A stretch of 43,674 bases of DNA from JACQWX01 sp041662295 (lineage in GTDB: Bacteria; Elusimicrobiota; Elusimicrobia; UBA1565; UBA9628). Positions 8,757 to 16,107 of this stretch are shown here, in pieces (position 1 is the first letter of the stretch; the number at the start of each line of letters is the position of its first letter). Both the position numbers and the translations under genes were made by a program. Under the pieces are notes generated by a model. That model was given only the letters and a program-made list of their open reading frames with translations, was not told where the DNA came from and made no database searches. The stretch spans positions 1 to 43,674 of the forward strand of contig JBAZSR010000009.1 of the NCBI GenBank assembly GCA_041662295.1. The letters run 5' to 3'.

Positions 8757-9307
8757 ATGAAGAAGATCCTTCTTTCCTGCGTCGTGATGCTGTCCGTCTC
8801 CGTCGTGTCCGCGAGCCCCACCCTCGAGGAGATCGCTGCCTCCGCCCGGACGGGCCTCCAGGGCGCCTCCGCGTTCAAGCCCGCGATGTCCTTCTCGATG
8901 TTCGCCCAGCAGACCGAGAAGGCCGAGACCCTGCCTGCCGCGGCCAAGGGCCAGACCGTGACCCTGAGGCTCTCGGGCCATGTCTGGCTCCGGGGGAACG
9001 CCTTCGTCTCCGAGGCGCGCACTTCGTCTCGGTGCGGGTCTCGGGCTCGACCACGCTCTACGACCAGAACGGCAAGCCCCTCAACGGCTATGTCGAGGTC
9101 TCGGATTACGTGTCGGTCTTCCTCAACAGCGACTACGCCAGCGCCTTCGCGCGGCCCTACGCCTATGTCTCGGTCTACGACAACGGCCGGTACCTCGGGA
9201 ACGTGCGCATCGACGGGAGCATCTTCGTGACGGGCTGGAAGCGCAGCGGGTGGCTCGACCTCTCCGGGTCGGGCACCGTGGGCGGGACGCTGACCTACAC
9301 CGAGTAA
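8757..9307 (+). pseudogene. Small secreted beta-rich protein, interrupted by a one-base frameshift
   Basis: Starts MKKILLSCVVMLSVSVVSA (signal peptide) and reads sensibly to about 9020 (LRLSGHVWLRGNAFVSE). It then continues in another frame as GAHFVSVRVSGSTTLYD through LTYTE and the stop at 9305-9307. The switch lies in GAGGCGCGCAC near 9017-9027. One extra G (GAGGGCGCGCAC) would restore a single frame of 183 residues. The downstream half has repeating Tyr/Val/Ser beta-strand patterns (YVEVSDYVSVFLNSDYA, YAYVSVYDNGRYLG). I do not recognise the family. A sequencing or assembly error is as likely as a real mutation, because both halves look under protein-level constraint. Confidence 0.6.
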
Positions 9308-9330
9308 GACCGCGAGCCGTCCCGAAATGG

Positions 9331-9360
9331 GCCCCGGGCGCCGAGAGCGCCCGGGGCTTT
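9331..9360 (+). terminator. Intrinsic terminator after the secreted-protein gene
   Basis: An 11-bp perfect GC stem (GCCCCGGGCGC, 9331-9341, with 9347-9357) with a 5-base loop is followed by TTT. The U-run is short, so strength is uncertain. It sits between convergent genes. Confidence 0.65.
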
Positions 9361-9412
9361 CCGTTGGAGACGCCGATCGTCCCGCTTCAGGGCGGGTCCC
9401 TGCTGCCGCGGA

Positions 9413-9787
9413 TCACGCGGCTGCCTCCAGGCAGCGCATCACCGCGCTCCGGAGCTGGTCGAGCCCGAAGGGTTTGGCCAGGTAGGCCTTGGCGCCCTTG
9501 AGGTACGAGGTCGCGGCCTCCTCGAGCGTCGGGATGCCCGACATCACGATGACCTCCGCGCCCGGGCGGAGCATCTTGACCGCGCTCAGGACCGAGGTCC
9601 CCTTGTAGTCCACGGTCAGGTGGTCGGTCATGACGATGTCGAAGTTCTTGACCGCCAGAGCGGCGACGACCTCCCGGCCCGTCGAGGCCTGCGTGACCTC
9701 AAAGCCCAGGCGCTCGAGCACCACGGACACGTACTCCATCATGGACTCATCGTCTTCGACGACGAGCACCGTGACCTTCTTCGACAT
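9413..9787 (-). CDS. Stand-alone CheY-like response regulator
   Basis: 124 residues, a single receiver domain with no output domain. The acidic pocket is Glu11-Asp12-Asp13, the phospho-acceptor is Asp55 (IVMTDHLTVD), the conserved Ser is 83 (VIVMSGIP) and Lys is 105 (YLAKPFGLDQL). All key residues are present, so it should accept phosphate from a histidine kinase; no kinase is nearby. GGGAGG lies upstream of the ATG. It has its own strong promoter at 9845-9873 and a leader of about 50 bases, unlike the leaderless genes around it. Confidence 0.93.
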   Translation of the reverse strand: MSKKVTVLVVEDDESMMEYVSVVLERLGFEVTQASTGREVVAALAVKNFDIVMTDHLTVDYKGTSVLSAVKMLRPGAEVIVMSGIPTLEEAATSYLKGAKAYLAKPFGLDQLRSAVMRCLEAAA

Positions 9788-9844
9788 GGAACGGCCTCCC
9801 TGCGTCAGGCGTTCCTCGGCGGCGGTTGTTAAGAAAAGCTCGGG

Positions 9845-9873
9845 AGTATAATGGGAGGACCCGTTTTTGTCAA
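9845..9873 (-). promoter_or_regulatory. Sigma-70 type promoter of the response regulator
   Basis: On the minus strand: TTGACA (9873-9868), 17-base spacer, TATACT (9850-9845). Expected start near 9838. This near-consensus site supports a normal housekeeping sigma factor in the organism. Confidence 0.8.
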
Positions 9874-9883
9874 GACCCAGAAA

Positions 9884-9924
9884 CCAAACGGTGCCGCCAA
9901 ACGGTGCCGCGCCAAACGGTGCCG
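9884..9924. repeat. Three copies of a 13-base direct repeat at a hairpin edge
   Basis: CCAAACGGTGCCG occurs at 9884-9896, 9897-9909 and 9912-9924. The third copy includes the GGTGCCG that begins the left arm of the next hairpin. The copies therefore repeat the outer junction of that element. Confidence 0.9.
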
Positions 9925-9980
9925 GGGATTAAGAAACTTAAGTTATCTTCGATAACTTAAGTTTCTTAATCCCCGGCACC
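9918..9980. repeat. Perfect 30-bp-arm hairpin element with GGTGCCGG ends
   Basis: Arms 9918-9947 and 9951-9980 are perfect reverse complements with a 3-base TTC loop. The arm begins GGTGCCGGGGATTAAG. The right flank is CACC-AT. It ends two bases before the stop codon of the NadD-like gene. There is no T-tract. Confidence 0.9.
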
Positions 9981-9981
9981 A

Positions 9982-11163
9982 TCAATGGATGCCGTAGAGG
10001 CCGAGGCCTCGCTCGAGCACCCAGCGGTAGGCGTCGTAGGGCATCATGCCCAGGGCGCCAGCCCGCGCTTTCGTTGAGGAGGCGTCGAAGGGCAAGGACG
10101 GGAGGAACCGGACGTCGAGATCCGTGGGCACGGCAGGGCCGCGAAGGTCGCGCTCGATGAAGGCCACGCTGACCTTGTGCCGCAGGGGGTCGAAGCCGAG
10201 TTCCGGCCTCGTCATGTTGGCTTCGATCTTGGGCAGGGTGTCCGGGTTGCCGTTCTTGTCCGTGAGCTTGTAGTGGTCCGTGCCCACGAGGTAGAAGGCG
10301 TGCACCCTGCGGCCGAGGTTGTGGGCGAGGAGGCGGAACATGTTGGTCTCGCCGTCGAGGTTGGTGCCGATGGCGATGGGCGAGTAGTCGAAGAAGGGAG
10401 CGAAGGCCGCGAGCACGGCCTGGCCCATGGGGTGGCGCAGGGCCGTCTTCGTCATGTTGGGCTTGCGGGGATCGTCGCCGGCCAGGATGAACACGACCTT
10501 GTCGAGCTTGAGGCTGCCGACCGCCTGGAGGCCGATGAGAAGGTGCCCCCAGTGGAAGGGGTCCGCGGTCACGGGGTAGATCCCGACCTTCACAGGGCGG
10601 TCTCCGGACGGGGGGTCGCCGGCCTCCGGGCCCACGTCCACGCCGAGGCTGGGATCGATCTCTCCAGCGTCGATCCCCTCCTGGATGCCCGCGAGCAGAA
10701 GGTGCGCGTCCTCGGAGACCGAGGCCAGCAGGCGGTCGTCTCGGCCCTTGAGCACCCCGGCCATGGCGTCGAGTTGTCGGTCCACGTTTTCGCGCACCCT
10801 GGCGACGAGGCCCGATTGGGGAACGACGATCTGCTGAGGAGCGGCCGCGGCGAACGGAAGGGCGAGACTCGGCTGTGTGACGACCGCAGGTCCTGCGGCG
10901 GCAGGGAGGATGATTCCTTGCCCGGAGGGCAGAAGCAGGGATGGACCGGAGACGGGTCCGGGAGCAACGAGAGGGTTGGAGAACCCGGAGGCTGGGAGGA
11001 TGACCGAGCCGGGGGTCGCGGACGGCAGGGAGAGCCTGGCCGGGACCTTGGAGACCATCGCGGCCTGGGCCGCGGGCATGAGGGCGGCGGCAAGGAGCGC
11101 TGCCAGCGGAATCTTAAGGAAGGCCGGAGTCCGGGGGAAGAGCATGAGCTTGGCTGTCTTCAT
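9982..11163 (-). CDS. Exported NadD-like nucleotidyltransferase-fold protein
   Basis: 393 residues from the ATG at 11163; a GTG lies one codon upstream. The N-terminus is charged, then hydrophobic (IPLAALLAAALMPAAQA), a signal peptide. A Pro/Ala/Ser-rich segment runs to ~110 and a helical stretch to ~180. The catalytic domain begins VKVGIYPVTADPFHWGHLL with the HxGH motif (His204, His207). It also has YLVGTDHYKL and a SSTKAR motif, like ISSTxIR of nicotinate-mononucleotide adenylyltransferases. True NadD is cytoplasmic and about 200 residues, so the export signal is odd: it could act on an extracytoplasmic substrate or have lost catalysis. A -10 (CATACT, 11176-11171) puts the start site at 11164, so the mRNA may be leaderless. 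A hairpin element lies directly downstream. Confidence 0.8.
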   Translation of the reverse strand: MKTAKLMLFPRTPAFLKIPLAALLAAALMPAAQAAMVSKVPARLSLPSATPGSVILPASGFSNPLVAPGPVSGPSLLLPSGQGIILPAAAGPAVVTQPSLALPFAAAAPQQIVVPQSGLVARVRENVDRQLDAMAGVLKGRDDRLLASVSEDAHLLLAGIQEGIDAGEIDPSLGVDVGPEAGDPPSGDRPVKVGIYPVTADPFHWGHLLIGLQAVGSLKLDKVVFILAGDDPRKPNMTKTALRHPMGQAVLAAFAPFFDYSPIAIGTNLDGETNMFRLLAHNLGRRVHAFYLVGTDHYKLTDKNGNPDTLPKIEANMTRPELGFDPLRHKVSVAFIERDLRGPAVPTDLDVRFLPSLPFDASSTKARAGALGMMPYDAYRWVLERGLGLYGIH

Positions 11164-11270
11164 CACGCATAGTATGGCCTGCGCAGGGCTGCCATGGTTG
11201 GGGCTTCCGGGGAACCCTGTCCAAGGCAGGAGACCCGGCTGGAACAGGGACCTTGGGCCCGCTTGTTTGT

Positions 11271-11276
11271 TATGAT
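11271..11276 (+). promoter_or_regulatory. -10 element before the one-TM protein gene
   Basis: TATGAT, with the expected start site at 11283, one base before the ATG at 11284. No clear -35 is visible. Confidence 0.4.
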
Positions 11277-11283
11277 GCCGGCC

Positions 11284-11820
11284 ATGACCCTCAACCCGTA
11301 CGCCGAGGACCCCCGGGGTTCCTCCAAGCCGGTGTACGAGGTCACGGACAGCGGCCTATCCTTCGTCGAAAAGACCAGTCCCCCCAAGGCGGCTCCGGTC
11401 CCGGCCAAGCCCGTGCTCGGGAGCATCGTGCTCCAACTGAGCCTCCTCGGGGCTCTCCTCGCCTATTTCCTCGACGGCAAGGAGTGGTACTCCGCGGCGG
11501 AGCGCGTCCTTGAGGACCGCGCACGGGCCAGGATGGTCGAGCCGTACCGGTTCTGGGCCCAGACCCACCCCCAGACCTACGAGGATGTGACCGCTGCGGG
11601 CCCGGCCCTGGCCGGCAAGTCCGTGCTCTGGGAGTTCGGTGTGGACGCCTCGTCCGGGGCCGCTTCCTATTATTGCGAAGGCGACCCGGCCAAACGGGTC
11701 GTCTGGGCCTCGGGTGAGGCCTTGTTGAGGGAGAAGGCCGCTGCCGGCGCCCCGCTCAAGGCTTTGGCCCGCTTGGACGGGCTCCAGGGCGACAGACCCC
11801 TCCTCACCTTCCTAGAATGA
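11284..11820 (+). CDS. Single-pass membrane protein of unknown function
   Basis: 178 residues from the ATG at 11284 (an ATG at 11275 is also possible, and the frame stays open further upstream). An N-terminal hydrophilic, Pro-rich part of ~50 residues is followed by one membrane segment (VLGSIVLQLSLLGALLAYFL). A C-terminal domain of about 105 residues has alternating charged helices and short strands (VLWEFGVDASSGAASYYCEG). I do not recognise a family. It is divergent from the exported NadD-like gene and converges on the SulP gene; the hairpin at 11827-11890 begins six bases after its stop. I chose 11284 because it lies one base after the start site predicted from the TATGAT at 11271 and has no Shine-Dalgarno site. 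Confidence 0.65.
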   Translation: MTLNPYAEDPRGSSKPVYEVTDSGLSFVEKTSPPKAAPVPAKPVLGSIVLQLSLLGALLAYFLDGKEWYSAAERVLEDRARARMVEPYRFWAQTHPQTYEDVTAAGPALAGKSVLWEFGVDASSGAASYYCEGDPAKRVVWASGEALLREKAAAGAPLKALARLDGLQGDRPLLTFLE

Positions 11821-11826
11821 GATGAT

Positions 11827-11890
11827 GGTGTCAGAGATTGCGCTTGTTGCGTTTTCAATAGAAAACGCAACAAGCGCAATCTCTGACACC
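11827..11890. repeat. Perfect 30-bp-arm hairpin element with GGTGTCAG ends between convergent genes
   Basis: Arms 11827-11856 and 11861-11890 are perfect reverse complements with a 4-base AATA loop. The arm begins GGTGTCAGAGATTGCG. The left flank is AT-GG, so its orientation is opposite to the elements at 1517 and 9918. It fills nearly the whole space between stops at 11820 (plus) and 11896 (minus) and could work as a transcription barrier for both. There is no long T-run. Confidence 0.9.
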
Positions 11891-11895
11891 AGAAC

Positions 11896-14109
11896 TTAGG
11901 CTTCTTGGAGGGCGCGGAGTTCTTCGTCCGTAGTCCGCAGGCGCACGGCCAGGGCCCGCGCGATGCGCGCGAAGAGCATGGCCCCCAGCTCGGGCTTGGA
12001 GCGGGAGAACTCGTCGAACCGCTCGCGGGAGAGGATGTAGACCATGGTCGGGGAGATGGCCACGGCGTCGGCGCTGCGGATGCCGCGGTCGAGGAAGGCG
12101 ACTTCGCCGAAGAAGTCCGACCGGCCCAGGGTGGCGAGGTGGTGCTTCTTCTTGCCCTCGATGGGCAGGATGATGCGGACCTGGCCCCGCCTGATGAGAT
12201 AGATCTTGTCGCCCGCGTCCCCCCGAACGAAGAGGTTCTCGCCCTTCTCGAAGGAAGCCTCCTCCAGGACGGAGCGGAAGGCAGCGATCGCCCCGGGCTC
12301 CATGCCGCGCATGATGTCGATCTCGTGGAGCTCGAGGGGGACCGGCGAGTGCGCCTCGAGCTTGCCCGCCTCCTCGAGGAGCCGGTCCTCGGCCCACTCG
12401 AGGGCCGCGTCGAGCTCGCCGAAGATGCTGACATAGCGCTTGGCCTTGACCAGGCCGACTTCGTTGAAGTACTCCTCGAGGTCGCGGCCGCTCGGCAGGG
12501 TCGCGGGGAGGTCGCAGAGGATGAGGCGGCCGTTCTTGGAGTGGAGCCGGTCCTCGATGAGCTTGAGCATGTGCGCGGCCGAGAAGTCCACGCTCTGCAC
12601 GTGCTTGAGGTCCAGGATCACGAAGCGCCGGGTCTTGAGGTCGGGCTCGAGCTCGGTGAAGAGCTGGTCCGTGGTCCCGAAGAAGAGGCTGCCCTGGAGC
12701 TGGCAGACCACGATCTGGGAGCCGAGCTCCTTGAGGCTCTCGCGCTCCGCCGGAAGGCGGCGCTGGCGCGATGAGATGCGGTCGCCGCATATCTTGCGCC
12801 GGACTACCGTGCCGCGCATGAGGTCGCGGATGAAGAGCATGGCGGCCAGGGCCAGGCCCGCCCCCGCGGCCGCGATGAGGTCCACGGTCACGGCCACCGC
12901 GATGACCGTGGCGCTGACCGCGAAGTCGAAGGCCGTGGAGCGCCGGCGCAGGAGCTCGAGGCTCTTGCGGTCGAACATGCGCCAGGCCACCACGAGCAGG
13001 ATGCCGGCCAGGGCCGGGACCGGGATCCAGGCGACCAGGGGCTTGGCGAGGAGGAGGACGAGGAGCGCGAAGGACCCGGCCAGGACGCCCGAGAGGCGGG
13101 TGGTCCCGCCCGCGTTGACGTTGACCATGGTAGGGCCCATGGCGCCCGCGCCGGGCACCCCGCCCAGCAGGGCCGAGGCGAGGTTGCCCGCGCCCTGGCC
13201 GATGAGGGTGCGGTCCGAGTCGTGGCGCGAGCGCGTGACGGCGTCAACCACGACGCAGGTCTTGAGGGTGTCCACGGAGAGCAGGATCGAGAGCGTCGCG
13301 GCCGGCATGAGCAGGTCCTTGAGCATGGGGAAGCTCAGGGTCTTGAGGGCCCCCCAGCGCTCGGCCAGGGCGGCCCCGAGCCCTCCCGAGGCCTGGGGCA
13401 GGGCTCCCACCACCACGGCGTTGCCGTCGAGGGAGCGCAGTTCCGGCCAGGCCGCGGCGGAGAGCCAGTAGGCCGCGACTCCCGCCCCGAGGCCGATCAC
13501 CGGGCCGGGCACGGTCTTGGTGAGCAAGGGCGCCAGGGTCATGCCCGCGATGGCCGCGGCTCCCACGATGAGCCCGGGGACGCTCCACGCCGCCGGCGAG
13601 AGCAGGCCTTGCCAGAGCCCCAGGTCCTTGGGCAGGACGAGGAGCTTGGGCGCTTGGCTCAGGAAGATGAGGACCGCGACCCCGCTGAGGTAGCCCGTCA
13701 CCACGGGGTAGGGGATGTACTTGATGAGCTTGCCCCCGCCCACGGCGCCGTAGCCGACCTGGAGGGCCCCGGAGACCAGGGCCGCGACCATGAGCAGGAG
13801 CACGACCTGCTCCGGCGTCTGGGTGGGCGCGAGCGCGGCGGCGAGCGCGGACATCACGGCCGCGGCCGGCGCGCACGGGGTGGAGATCAGCCGCGGCGCG
13901 CCGCCCAGGAGCGAGGCCAGGATGCCGATGCTCGCCGCGCCGATGAAGCCCGCCACCGCGCCCTGGGCCGCGCGCTCCGGCCCCAGGGGCGCGAAGATGG
14001 CCACTCCGAAGGCCAGGGCCTGAGGCAGGGACACGAGCATGGCCGCCAGCCCTCCCCAGGCGTCGGCGATCCTGGAGGACAGCTTGGGAGACGGATGGTC
14101 CTTGCGCAT
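11896..14109 (-). CDS. SulP-family anion transporter fused to STAS and cyclic-nucleotide-binding domains
   Basis: 737 residues. Residues ~15-415 form a SulP/SLC26 transport domain with many membrane segments (SLPQALAFGVAIFAPLG; LISTPCAPAAAVMSAL; IPYPVVTGYLSGVAVLIF). A STAS domain follows at ~450-560 (VVCQLQGSLFFGTTDQLF...FVILDLKHVQSVDFSAAHML). A CAP/cNMP-binding domain ends the protein at ~600-725 (FEKGENLFVRGDAGDKIYLIRRGQVRII...FFGEVAFLDRGIRSADAVA), with the phosphate-binding FGE...R-A pattern. It probably moves sulfate, bicarbonate or another anion, with regulation by nucleotide binding on the cytoplasmic side (inference). Start at 14109 skips a poor 25-residue N-terminal extension; a TATCCT -10 (14127-14122) lies just upstream. 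Confidence 0.9.
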   Translation of the reverse strand: MRKDHPSPKLSSRIADAWGGLAAMLVSLPQALAFGVAIFAPLGPERAAQGAVAGFIGAASIGILASLLGGAPRLISTPCAPAAAVMSALAAALAPTQTPEQVVLLLMVAALVSGALQVGYGAVGGGKLIKYIPYPVVTGYLSGVAVLIFLSQAPKLLVLPKDLGLWQGLLSPAAWSVPGLIVGAAAIAGMTLAPLLTKTVPGPVIGLGAGVAAYWLSAAAWPELRSLDGNAVVVGALPQASGGLGAALAERWGALKTLSFPMLKDLLMPAATLSILLSVDTLKTCVVVDAVTRSRHDSDRTLIGQGAGNLASALLGGVPGAGAMGPTMVNVNAGGTTRLSGVLAGSFALLVLLLAKPLVAWIPVPALAGILLVVAWRMFDRKSLELLRRRSTAFDFAVSATVIAVAVTVDLIAAAGAGLALAAMLFIRDLMRGTVVRRKICGDRISSRQRRLPAERESLKELGSQIVVCQLQGSLFFGTTDQLFTELEPDLKTRRFVILDLKHVQSVDFSAAHMLKLIEDRLHSKNGRLILCDLPATLPSGRDLEEYFNEVGLVKAKRYVSIFGELDAALEWAEDRLLEEAGKLEAHSPVPLELHEIDIMRGMEPGAIAAFRSVLEEASFEKGENLFVRGDAGDKIYLIRRGQVRIILPIEGKKKHHLATLGRSDFFGEVAFLDRGIRSADAVAISPTMVYILSRERFDEFSRSKPELGAMLFARIARALAVRLRTTDEELRALQEA

Positions 14110-14164
14110 CGGGTGGGTACAAGGATACCAAACCTCGCGGCGGTTTGCCGGGCTCGGGATGGGG

Positions 14165-14170
14165 TATAAT
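14165..14170 (+). promoter_or_regulatory. -10 element of the repeat-protein gene
   Basis: Perfect TATAAT with an expected start at 14177, giving a 31-base leader that contains a GGGGGTG ribosome-binding region before the ATG at 14208. Confidence 0.5.
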
Positions 14171-14207
14171 ATCGTCAGACGCAAGAATCGGTCTTGGGGG
14201 TGTCTCG

Positions 14208-15068
14208 ATGCGCACGCTGTCTCTCGTCCTGAGCTGTTCGATGCTTGCGGCGTTGTCCTCTTCCGCCTGGTCCGCGGCCCCGGCCCTGGCCCCGGGCGAG
14301 GCCGGGATGCGCTCCGCCTACGAGGCCCTGACCCTCCAGACCGGCCAGGTCCGGCAGGACATCGCGGCCAGGGGGGCCGCCGCCGCGCAGGTCCGCCGCC
14401 ACGTCCATCCGGCCGACGACCGCAACGCGCTGCCCGAGGTCTGCACCAGCCTGCCCGTGGTCTTCATCCGGAGCGGGGAGATCTACAAGAACGGCCAGCG
14501 GATCGGCTCGCGCGCCACCCTCTTCAAGGCCAACTGCGACGGCTTCGTGGTATGGGCGGACAATTCCGGCGACCTTCATCTCGACGGCAAGCGGATCGCC
14601 TCAAGGGTCAACGACTTCGACATCTCCTGGTACGGCGACACCGTGGTCTGGAAGGACCAGTCCGGCGACCTCACCAAGTACGCCGCGGGCTCCTCGAAGG
14701 AATACGGCCGGATGTCCGTCATGACCTTCCTGCGCTACACCGGCGACGTGGTCTGGAAGGACTCCTGGGGCGACCTCTACCGCAATCAGGAGAAGTTCGG
14801 CCGGGTCTCGAGCTACAAGGCCGCCCTTCGCACCGGCGACGTGGCGTGGACCGACTCCTACGGCACCCTGCACAAGAACCGCGAGGAGTACGGCCGGGTG
14901 AGCGACTTCGCCATCGCGGACCGCACCGGCGACGTGGCCTGGAAGGACTCTTATGGGAACCTTTACAAGGGCAAGAAGCAGGTCGCCCGGTTCCCGAGCC
15001 AGTGGTCTCTGCGCGAGGACGGCGTCCTCATCTGGGTCGACAGCTCCGGCTACGTCCACTACGCCTGA
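14208..15068 (+). CDS. Secreted seven-repeat protein, probable beta-propeller
   Basis: 286 residues with signal peptide MRTLSLVLSCSMLAALSSSAWSA. After residue ~85 come about seven repeats of 30-38 residues built on the pattern GDVxWxDSxGxLYxNxxxxGRVS, for example GDVVWKDSWGDLYRNQEKFG and GDVAWTDSYGTLHKNREEYG. The last copy is short (VLIWVDSSGYVHYA). Seven such units suggest a seven-bladed propeller, a fold used for binding or scaffolding. There are no catalytic residues to assign. The next gene begins 25 bases downstream with a good ribosome-binding site and is probably co-transcribed. Confidence 0.8.
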   Translation: MRTLSLVLSCSMLAALSSSAWSAAPALAPGEAGMRSAYEALTLQTGQVRQDIAARGAAAAQVRRHVHPADDRNALPEVCTSLPVVFIRSGEIYKNGQRIGSRATLFKANCDGFVVWADNSGDLHLDGKRIASRVNDFDISWYGDTVVWKDQSGDLTKYAAGSSKEYGRMSVMTFLRYTGDVVWKDSWGDLYRNQEKFGRVSSYKAALRTGDVAWTDSYGTLHKNREEYGRVSDFAIADRTGDVAWKDSYGNLYKGKKQVARFPSQWSLREDGVLIWVDSSGYVHYA

Positions 15069-15093
15069 AGCTCATGAATAGGGAGGGATTGCG

Positions 15094-15702
15094 ATGATGA
15101 GGTCCTTGACGGCAGCGGTGGTTCTGGGTTGTCTCTGCGCTTTTTTGGGAGCGGCGCCGGCTGCGGCGGCCGATCCTTGCGAAGGCGTTGAGCCTTACGG
15201 CGTCTGGCAGCAATGCATCGAGCTGTCCAAGAAATGCCAGAAGAAGGGCGGCGGACTTGTGTCGTTCGATGCGAATGCAAGGACAGGCCCCTGCAAGTGC
15301 TGGGACGAGAAAGTGGTCGACCCCGAGAAGAATTGGTGCAGCCTTGGGGGGCTCAAGGTCAATTACCTCATTCCTGAATTGGCGAGCCGCAGGATCATGG
15401 CGGCCAATGTGTTTGAGCGGCTCTGGCACGCCAACCAGAAGCTGGCATCCGTCTTGATCCTTCGGGCAGACACGGCTTGGGGCAACTTCCTCACCAAAAA
15501 GCTCTACATCTATCTCGGCATCCGGTATAAGGAGGAGAAGGAGCCTTCGACTTACTTGTGTTCAGCCGAACATAATGATGACGGAATTTTCTTCGGCGAC
15601 TGCGCGGGTTCTGAGTTCTCTCACGATGGGGAGAAGTTGTTTAACACCGGCGAGGCTCCCCTCGACTTGAAGGGAGTGACGGTTCCCAAGAAAGAGGAGT
15701 GA
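15094..15702 (+). CDS. Secreted cysteine-containing protein of unknown function
   Basis: 202 residues. Signal peptide MMRSLTAAVVLGCLCAFLGAAPAAAA, then a mature domain with several cysteines in its first 65 residues (DPCEGV, QQCIEL, KKCQKK, GPCKCWDEK, NWCSLG) and two more near the C-terminus (YLCSAEH, GDCAGS). These suggest disulfides in the periplasm or outside. AGGGAGG lies seven bases upstream of the ATG. Its codons are noticeably less GC-rich than its neighbours' (for example the stretch near 15560-15600), which may reflect transfer or low expression. I do not recognise the family. Confidence 0.75.
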   Translation: MMRSLTAAVVLGCLCAFLGAAPAAAADPCEGVEPYGVWQQCIELSKKCQKKGGGLVSFDANARTGPCKCWDEKVVDPEKNWCSLGGLKVNYLIPELASRRIMAANVFERLWHANQKLASVLILRADTAWGNFLTKKLYIYLGIRYKEEKEPSTYLCSAEHNDDGIFFGDCAGSEFSHDGEKLFNTGEAPLDLKGVTVPKKEE

Positions 15703-15721
15703 CCGCTGCGGTGGCCCGCGG

Positions 15722-15919
15722 CTAGCTCTTCGGGGAGGCCCCGGCCGCTGCTTTTTTCTCCCGGTGGAGCATGTAGAAGTACAGCCCGGTCCAGACTGCC
15801 AGCCTGACCGCGGCGTGGCCGGCTCCTGGCAAGTCCTTGGTGGCCAGGGACAGGAGCACGCCGAGCAGGTTCACCAGCACGAAGAAGCCGACCGCGTAGC
15901 GGACCCATTTTCTCCACAT
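15722..15919 (-). CDS. Small two-TM membrane protein
   Basis: 65 residues from the ATG at 15919 (MWRKWVRYAVGFFVLVNLLGVLL). Two hydrophobic segments (~8-28 and ~38-54, RLAVWTGLYFYML) are followed by a charged tail (HREKKAAAGASPKS). The frame stays open 12 codons upstream, but a TAGCCT -10 (15932-15927) puts the expected start at 15920, next to this ATG. Function unknown. It converges with the secreted Cys protein, with 19 bases between the stops. Confidence 0.65.
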   Translation of the reverse strand: MWRKWVRYAVGFFVLVNLLGVLLSLATKDLPGAGHAAVRLAVWTGLYFYMLHREKKAAAGASPKS

Positions 15920-16003
15920 GGCGGATAGGCTATCGATTCCGGCTTCCCGCGTCAAGGATTCTGGCGGGAGGATCCCAGGCAGGCCGTCCCGTCGATGAAT
16001 TGC

Positions 16004-16009
16004 TATACT
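16004..16009 (+). promoter_or_regulatory. -10 element of tRNA-Pro
   Basis: TATACT eight bases before the first tRNA base; the predicted start site is 16016. The -35 is weak. Confidence 0.5.
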
Positions 16010-16017
16010 CCTCTTGA

Positions 16018-16090
16018 CGGGGCGTAGCTCAATTGGCAGAGCGCCTGGTTTGGGACCAGGAGGTTCCCGGTTCGAGACCGGGCGCCCCGA
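16018..16090 (+). tRNA. tRNA-Pro (anticodon TGG)
   Basis: 73 bases. The acceptor stem CGGGGCG (16018-16024) pairs fully with CGCCCCG (16083-16089), with discriminator A at 16090. The C1-G72 pair is the bacterial proline identity mark. The anticodon arm is CCTGG-TTTGGGA-CCAGG with anticodon TGG; the T arm is CCCGG-TTCGAGA-CCGGG. CCA is not encoded. A run of five T at 16093-16097 may terminate transcription. Confidence 0.96.
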
Positions 16091-16107
16091 AGTTTTTCAG
16101 ACGGGGA

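Noticed and set aside
9884..9924. The three 13-base repeats as a CRISPR fragment
   Set aside because: Copies are adjacent with 0-2 bases between them, so there are no spacers.
9982..11163. Naming the gene nadD
   Set aside because: The signal peptide and long linker make cytoplasmic NAD synthesis doubtful; only the fold and two motifs support the family.
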